IMG/VR virus record: IMGVR_UViG_3300025712_000004
Coordinates: 1 to 64,000 of that record
Length of the DNA stretch: 64,000 nucleotides
Strand: one strand, 5' to 3'
From: a virus
The position numbers and the translations under genes were made by a program. The notes under the pieces were generated by a model. That model worked only from the letters and a program-made list of their open reading frames with translations, was not told where the DNA came from and searched no databases. Each line of letters starts with the position of its first letter. Positions within the stretch are counted from its first letter, which is position 1. Below, piece by piece: positions 59,758 to 64,000 of this stretch.

Positions 59758-60749
59758 AATTGATAATAGCCGGAGGTAGACATTTCGATGATTATCAGCT
59801 ATTATTAGAGTCGTTCGATTTTGGTGTATGTTGGGAGTTCGGTGAAGTGGATTGTATATTTAGCGGTTGTGCTAAAGGTGCAGACTCATTAGGCGAACGT
59901 CTAGCGAAAGAACGTGGTATACGAGTAAGTAGATTCCCAGCAAATTGGGATTACCATGGCAAGAAGGCTGGTATATTACGAAACGAAGAAATGGCAGAAT
60001 GGGCCGATGGTCTGTTAGCGTTTTGGGACGGGGAATCTACCGGAACTAAGCATATGATTGATTATGCTAAATCTATGGGCTTAATCGTCCACGTTGTAAT
60101 GTATGATAAGGAGAAGAAAGTGGATGTACCATTAAATGTAATTATAGATTTCGAAACGGTAGATAAAATACCGACTGCGGCAGTTGCGTCTATGGCGGTT
60201 ATTGTATTCGACCCTAGCGTAGTGCAAGATTTCGACAATCTAGTAAAAAACTCGTTCCGTATAAAATTTAATTTGGCCGAGCAATATAGTATGGGTCGAA
60301 CGTGGGAACAGTCGACTGTGGATTGGTGGATGGCCCCAGAACAGGCAGACGCGTTTCAGCGAGTGATTGTACCAAGCACTGACGATGTTTCTATTAATGA
60401 GCTGCCTATTAAGCTTAAACAATATCTAGACCGTATGGGATACAAACCAAACGTTGGCGAAAAGATATATGCTCGTGGTAATGCTTTCGATATGCCATTA
60501 ATGGAAAATATTTTTACTTCCCTTGGAGCTGAAGCTGTGTTACCTTGGTGGGGTTATCGAGATGTTCGTACAGAAATTGACGCTATTGCGCCATACTGGA
60601 ACCCAGAACATAAAGCATGGGGAAACATGAATTGCTTTGTACCGCCAGCTAGTTTTGTGAAGCATATAGATACACATGATTGTGCTATTGATGTTATAAA
60701 GATGCAATACGCACACCTTAAACTAATGAAACATTTTGGGATGATATAA
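59754..60749 (+). CDS. dexA: SLOG (DUF2493/YspA-like)-DexA fusion exonuclease
   Basis: The 331-residue protein fuses two domains. Residues 1-118 are a SLOG/YspA-type Rossmann domain (MKLIIAGGRHFDDYQLL, FSGCAKGADSLGER, GILRNEEMAEWADGLLAFWD, GTKHMIDYAKS). Residues 130-331 match T4 DexA 3'-5' exonuclease: VIIDFETVDKIPTAAV, TWEQSTVDWW, YARGNAFDMPLMENIF, HDCAIDVIKMQYA, with the DEDD-type acids Asp/Glu, Asp and final Asp. T4 DexA (227) has no SLOG part. SLOG domains bind nucleotide derivatives in signalling and defence, so the nuclease may be ligand-controlled; that is inference. Confidence 0.85.
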   Translation: MKLIIAGGRHFDDYQLLLESFDFGVCWEFGEVDCIFSGCAKGADSLGERLAKERGIRVSRFPANWDYHGKKAGILRNEEMAEWADGLLAFWDGESTGTKHMIDYAKSMGLIVHVVMYDKEKKVDVPLNVIIDFETVDKIPTAAVASMAVIVFDPSVVQDFDNLVKNSFRIKFNLAEQYSMGRTWEQSTVDWWMAPEQADAFQRVIVPSTDDVSINELPIKLKQYLDRMGYKPNVGEKIYARGNAFDMPLMENIFTSLGAEAVLPWWGYRDVRTEIDAIAPYWNPEHKAWGNMNCFVPPASFVKHIDTHDCAIDVIKMQYAHLKLMKHFGMI

Positions 60750-61153
60750 TGATTGAAGTTAAAATAGGTGATGTGGTTAAAGTAACCGTATCCGATACAT
60801 TACCATACGCCAACCCATACCGTAAAGGTACAACTGGCGTAGTCAAAGCTATATCTTTGTCTGGTAGAGTTGTATTGCTTAAAGTACGCGGACAGCATAA
60901 TAAAGTTACTGTTCCGTTGTATCATTTAAAATTTCACCAAATACCAAAATTTGTTGTTGACATGAGAGACAGTCATGGTAATATTGTTCAAGCAAAAGTC
61001 GGTGACCTATTTGCTGCTTATAGTTTCTCGAAGAAACGTGTTATGGTGGTTCGCATAGAATCAATCAAGAAGCGGTTTAGTTTGGATGGGTGGAAGAACT
61101 CACCGAAAGCAAGCCAATGTATATTTATAGGAGAATATCATGCAAGAGATTAA
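60749..61153 (+). CDS. Hypothetical KOW/SH3-like protein, 134 aa
   Basis: Two beta-rich halves (VKIGDVVKVTVSD, TGVVKAISLSGRVVLLKVRG; then VVDMRDSHGNIVQAKVGDLF) suggest tandem SH3/KOW-like folds that often bind nucleic acid. It is coupled to its neighbours: its start overlaps the DexA stop and its end overlaps the thymidylate synthase start by 14 bases. Confidence 0.62.
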   Translation: MIEVKIGDVVKVTVSDTLPYANPYRKGTTGVVKAISLSGRVVLLKVRGQHNKVTVPLYHLKFHQIPKFVVDMRDSHGNIVQAKVGDLFAAYSFSKKRVMVVRIESIKKRFSLDGWKNSPKASQCIFIGEYHARD

Positions 61154-62561
61154 AAAAATTATTAATAATGTTATGTTACTTGGTACATCAAGAAATACTC
61201 GTGCCGGAGTAACCACCAGTAAGTTTTTCGAAACTGTATCGTTTAACCTACAAGATGGGTTCCCTGCAGTTACTTGTAAACAATTGGCGTTTAAGTCTAT
61301 GATGGGTGAATTGTTACTATTTTGTGGTGGTGTGGCAGACCGTCGATTGATGAGCGAAAACTTCAATGATTCCAATTGGGATATATGGAAGCAAGATTGT
61401 GAGAGAAAATCGAAAGAAGACCCATCAAGGTTTAATGGTTATAATATGGGCGAAATGTATCCAGAAATGTGGAGAATGCGTAGAATATCTCCCAGCGGAA
61501 CAATAGAACTAAAACCACGAACAGATTTAGATTCCAACGAAACGGTAAAAGGTATACCCAGTGTTTGTGGTTTTGGTATTAATGATTATCCTGATGGTCG
61601 AAGAGAAAATCCAAAAATATATAGAATATGGATGGATATGATTATTCGATGTTATGGTTCCAGACCGCACCATAAAAAATATAGAGAAAATGGTTGTTCG
61701 GTGAGTCCTAGATGGCAATCGTTTAGAAACTTCTACAATGATGTGTTTTCGATTTCGGGTTTTCAAAGTTGGGTGGATGATAGTGGAAATTTCTCTTTAG
61801 ATAAAGATTATTTTGGGTCTAATGTATATTCTAGAAATACTTGCATATTTTTAGAATCGAACATAAACAGAAAATTAAATGGGGGTGGGCAAGGTCTTCG
61901 AATATTTAAGGTAGGTGATGATATACTATTCGGCCTACAGGAATTAGCCGATAGATTTGATACGTATAGACAACATGATTTGGTTGGTCGATTACTTAAG
62001 AGTGGGTGTGATTTTATTGAGATATATGACAGTGTGGATGTAATTTATAGACCGAAAATATTTGTAGACCAATTACAAGATGCAATTGATAAATTAATAA
62101 ACGACCCAACTGGTCGATACGCCTTAATCGATAATTGGAACATCGATTATAAGAAAAAGGCAGTGTTGGGTGCTTGCCATAATATGTTACAGTTTTATGT
62201 TAGAGATGCCGGAGGTAAGAAATATTTAGATATGGCTTGGCACCAACGCTCTGTGGATGTATTTCTGGGCCTTCCTTTTAATATTGCTAGCTATGCAGCA
62301 CTAGTACACATATTAGCTCAAATTTGTGGGTATGAAGTTGGTATGCTGCATGGTACATTGGGCGATGTACATATTTATGAGCAACATGTAGATGGATGCA
62401 CAGAATATCTAAGCCGTGATTGTTTAGAACTGCCACAGCTATTTATTATGCCTGATGTTAATTCTCTTAGCGATTTGGAGAAATTAACCGCCAAGGATTT
62501 TTCTTTGGTTAATTATAAACATCATGGTAAAATTGCTGGTAAACTTAGTGTAGGTAACTAA
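61140..62561 (+). CDS. td: Thymidylate synthase with in-frame homing-endonuclease-like insertion
   Basis: The 473-residue frame holds a ThyA-type thymidylate synthase split by about 190 residues. Residues 1-116 (MLLGTSRNTRAG, VSFNLQDGFPAVTCKQL, YNMGEMYPEMW) and 306-473 (GACHNMLQFYV with catalytic Cys346, WHQRSVDVFLGLPFNIASY, LGDVHIYEQHVD) together give about 285 residues, a normal enzyme. It converts dUMP to dTMP with methylene-folate, working with the DHFR and dCMP deaminase here. The insert lies in the variable small-domain region where Lactobacillus casei enzyme also has extra residues. No stop, intein motif or intron boundary is apparent. Good GGAGAATATC site. Confidence 0.9.
   Translation: MQEIKKIINNVMLLGTSRNTRAGVTTSKFFETVSFNLQDGFPAVTCKQLAFKSMMGELLLFCGGVADRRLMSENFNDSNWDIWKQDCERKSKEDPSRFNGYNMGEMYPEMWRMRRISPSGTIELKPRTDLDSNETVKGIPSVCGFGINDYPDGRRENPKIYRIWMDMIIRCYGSRPHHKKYRENGCSVSPRWQSFRNFYNDVFSISGFQSWVDDSGNFSLDKDYFGSNVYSRNTCIFLESNINRKLNGGGQGLRIFKVGDDILFGLQELADRFDTYRQHDLVGRLLKSGCDFIEIYDSVDVIYRPKIFVDQLQDAIDKLINDPTGRYALIDNWNIDYKKKAVLGACHNMLQFYVRDAGGKKYLDMAWHQRSVDVFLGLPFNIASYAALVHILAQICGYEVGMLHGTLGDVHIYEQHVDGCTEYLSRDCLELPQLFIMPDVNSLSDLEKLTAKDFSLVNYKHHGKIAGKLSVGN
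61488..62054 (+). other. Homing-endonuclease-like domain inside thymidylate synthase
   Basis: Residues about 117-305 contain SVCGFGINDYPDG, the family start seen in five free-standing paralogs. Then follow YRIWMDMIIRCYGS, CSVSPRWQSFRNFYNDVF, LDKDYFGSNVYSRNTCIF and a helix-turn-helix-like end (LFGLQELADRFDTYRQHD, VGRLLKSGCDFIEIYD). Ends are placed by comparison with standard ThyA and are approximate. It lacks N- and C-terminal splicing residues, so it is not an intein. Confidence 0.8.
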
Positions 62562-62576
62562 ATATTTGGAGGTATA

Positions 62577-62780
62577 ATGTTAAAAATTTATATAGCTAAA
62601 GGGTTATCTACAATACAAAATTCTAATATAACAACTAAAGATATATTAATCGAAGATGTTGTGGTTACTCCAACTGGTGTATGTACTTGTAATTTTTATT
62701 ATGAATCGAATCAATACAGTTTCAGGTTTGATGTTGGTCATGAAGGTGAAGGTTTATGTATTTATGGATTTACATACTAA
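62577..62780 (+). CDS. Hypothetical protein, 67 aa
   Basis: Unrecognised beta-rich small protein (MLKIYIAKGLSTIQNS; VTPTGVCTCNFYYESNQ). TTTGGAGGTATA precedes the start. Last gene before the next promoter. No functional motif. Confidence 0.65.
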   Translation: MLKIYIAKGLSTIQNSNITTKDILIEDVVVTPTGVCTCNFYYESNQYSFRFDVGHEGEGLCIYGFTY

Positions 62781-62794
62781 ATAAAAATAAGTAG

Positions 62795-62831
62795 TTGACA
62801 GTATCTTGGGGTCATGTATAATGGCTCCAAG
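62795..62831 (+). promoter_or_regulatory. Promoter-hairpin module
   Basis: TTGACA (62795-62800), 16-base spacer, TATAAT (62817-62822). Arms 62805-62815 and 62821-62831 pair over 11 positions with two G-T pairs, as at 8945 and 38465. Confidence 0.88.
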
Positions 62832-62853
62832 ATAAACAAACGGAGAAAAGAAT

Positions 62854-63072
62854 ATGGTTACAACAATAGAAAAAGTTATGGTTGGTGTAGTTCTAGTATT
62901 AAGCGTTGTTATGGTGACATCATGTAATTTCGCAATCTCTGGCTTCAAGGAAATTGAAGACAGAGAACAGGCTAAGTTTGATGCGTGTATGGTTAAGAAT
63001 CATAAAGAAGGCATGGACGTGAAGGCACAGTTAGAAGCTGTTAATCTATGCGACAAAATTAAAGAGCATTAA
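62854..63072 (+). CDS. Small membrane or lipoprotein, 72 aa
   Basis: Residues 7-24 are hydrophobic (VMVGVVLVLSVVMVTSC) and end in a Cys that could be a lipobox, though VTSC is not ideal. The rest is helical and charged, with two more Cys. CGGAGAAAAGAAT precedes the ATG. It starts a right-hand operon of envelope-type genes. Confidence 0.62.
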   Translation: MVTTIEKVMVGVVLVLSVVMVTSCNFAISGFKEIEDREQAKFDACMVKNHKEGMDVKAQLEAVNLCDKIKEH

Positions 63073-63084
63073 ACGGAGAACGTT

Positions 63085-63429
63085 ATGAAAGAACTATCAA
63101 AGAAAGAACAACTCGAAGTAATCTTAAAGCGTAAACTTGCTACTGGTGAGAAATTACACTCACAAGATGTAATTGATATTATGGCGGTATTTAACAAGCC
63201 AGCAGACCTTAAAGGTACCGTTATGGGTATATCTATTAAGCATGGTTTACACTCGATAGAAAATATCGGATACCACGAGCCACAATTGAGAGTTCGTGGT
63301 GTACCAGCCATATCGTATGAGGTTGAGGTTAAATTATATAACCCAACATCAGAACAATTACTTGAGGCACATAATATGATGCGCAATTCTAGAGGCCCAC
63401 AAGTAGTCTCAATCAATCTGGAGGAATAG
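63085..63429 (+). CDS. Hypothetical protein, 114 aa
   Basis: Unrecognised soluble protein: charged N-terminal helix (KELSKKEQLEVILKRKLATG) followed by alpha/beta sequence (VPAISYEVEVKLYNPTSEQL). ACGGAGAACGTT precedes it. It is in one operon with membrane proteins on both sides. Confidence 0.7.
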   Translation: MKELSKKEQLEVILKRKLATGEKLHSQDVIDIMAVFNKPADLKGTVMGISIKHGLHSIENIGYHEPQLRVRGVPAISYEVEVKLYNPTSEQLLEAHNMMRNSRGPQVVSINLEE

Positions 63430-63431
63430 TA

Positions 63432-63812
63432 ATGACCGGATTTGAATTTGAAGTATTAAATACGATTACTTATTTCGTATATGTAATTATCTCAATCGTG
63501 CTGTTCTTCTTGGCAAAGAAACAATGGGACGAACTAAAATGGTCTTGGTTATTTTCAGCGATTGTTATATCAACATTAGTTTCTTATAAAATGTTCTTTA
63601 CTTTATCAGAACGAACAGATATAATTAAGCAACAGTCGATAATGATGGGGCAAAGCAACCAAATAATAAATGATAAAGTACTTGACAGTTACTTAAAAGT
63701 AGCTACAATACAACCAATCGACGAAGTAGCTCAACGTGAAGCTGAGTTACTGAAGCAAAAACAGAAAAACGAAGAACTAATTAAACAATCATTCTCAAAA
63801 GGAGAAAAGTAA
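63432..63812 (+). CDS. Membrane protein with cytoplasmic coiled coil, 126 aa
   Basis: Two transmembrane helices (residues about 11-28, TYFVYVIISIVLFFLA, and 37-57, WLFSAIVISTLVSYKMFF) precede a polar region ending in a charged coiled coil (EAELLKQKQKNEELIKQ). TGGAGGAATAGTA precedes the start. It could assist the adjoining lipoprotein. Family unknown. Confidence 0.7.
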   Translation: MTGFEFEVLNTITYFVYVIISIVLFFLAKKQWDELKWSWLFSAIVISTLVSYKMFFTLSERTDIIKQQSIMMGQSNQIINDKVLDSYLKVATIQPIDEVAQREAELLKQKQKNEELIKQSFSKGEK

Positions 63813-63813
63813 T

Positions 63814-64000
63814 ATGAAGTCACGTAATATTTTTAGAGCAATCGCAATGAGCGCAATCGTACTATTCGCATCAGCATGTTCAGACTACCGCACAATTCCG
63901 GTATCGACAGTTGGTAAAGTTGTAAGTAACTCTGGCGTATCAAAAGAAACGTACCAAGCAGGTACTCGTGACATCGGTTGGAACATGAAGTATACAAGCA
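63814..64000 (+). CDS. Lipoprotein, partial, possibly SPFH/band-7-type
   Basis: The frame starts at ATG 63814 after GGAGAAAAGTAAT and runs off the window. The first 27 residues are a lipoprotein signal (AIAMSAIVLFASAC with lipobox Cys). The mature part (PVSTVGKVVSNSGVSKETYQ, AGTRDIGW) resembles the opening of phage band-7 (SPFH) proteins. That reading is uncertain because the C-terminus is missing. Confidence 0.6.
   Translation, partial: MKSRNIFRAIAMSAIVLFASACSDYRTIPVSTVGKVVSNSGVSKETYQAGTRDIGWNMKYTS

Noticed and set aside
61488-62054. Group I intron as in T4 td
   Set aside because: The reading frame is continuous across the whole insert, the position differs from the T4 td intron, and I saw no P3-P7 core. 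It is kept only as an alternative in the finding.
61140-62561. Intein in thymidylate synthase
   Set aside because: The insert has no Cys/Ser at the start junction with block A/B motifs and no HN or GN followed by Cys/Ser/Thr at the end. The family it matches is a free-standing homing nuclease.
63682-63710. TTGACA and TACAAT-like boxes
   Set aside because: They lie within the coding frame of the membrane protein at 63432 and lack the inverted repeat seen at real modules.

Overview
The window is part of a large, AT-rich, double-stranded DNA bacteriophage genome. It combines a T4-type replication and recombination core with a T7-type single-subunit RNA polymerase, and it is heavily populated by homing-endonuclease-like genes. 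Genes are tightly packed, often sharing ATGA or TAATG overlaps, and most have a GGAGAA-type ribosome binding site. There are no rRNA genes, insertion sequences or CRISPR arrays. The host cannot be named from the sequence; the sigma70-type promoters and T4-like parts point to a Gram-negative bacterium.

Left arm, about 1-5590: tandem and direct repeats, a strong bidirectional terminator, and minus-strand genes (two HNH nucleases, two homing-endonuclease relatives, one acidic protein with a zinc-finger-like tail). A 1.5 kb non-coding stretch holds one good CAT-anticodon tRNA and unusual tRNA-like elements. The divergence region at 4853-5591 carries a 20-bp motif repeated directly and inversely, a 50-bp perfect alternating pyrimidine-purine tract and paired hairpins.

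Right arm, about 5590-64000, is all plus strand. First come the T7-like RNA polymerase, small unknown genes, and a structured non-coding region at about 9.87-10.25 kb. A metabolism block follows: UvsX, a PRPP-synthetase-like plus NAMPT-like pair (NAD salvage or NARP1-like), dihydrofolate reductase, replicative helicase, NrdA with an intein, NrdB, a T5 A1-like metallophosphoesterase and glutaredoxin. Next are gp47/gp46, an Rnl5-like RNA ligase, clamp loader gp44/gp62, an NTP-pyrophosphohydrolase-like protein, an HD hydrolase and DNA polymerase gp43. These are followed by a Mom-like gene with two frame changes, gp59, gp32, RNase H, sliding clamp gp45, GIY-YIG nuclease, UvsW, UvsY, a candidate AEP-like primase, Dda helicase, a second Mom-like protein, dCMP deaminase, a cell-wall hydrolase, a SLOG-DexA fusion exonuclease, and a thymidylate synthase interrupted in frame by a homing-endonuclease-like domain.

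The genes fit one programme: replisome, recombination and repair, nucleotide supply, NAD supply and host takeover. The most unusual feature seen is a set of about 20 sigma70-like promoters. In nearly all of them the -10 box lies in or beside the loop of an inverted repeat whose arm sequence changes from site to site while pairing, including G-T wobble, is kept.
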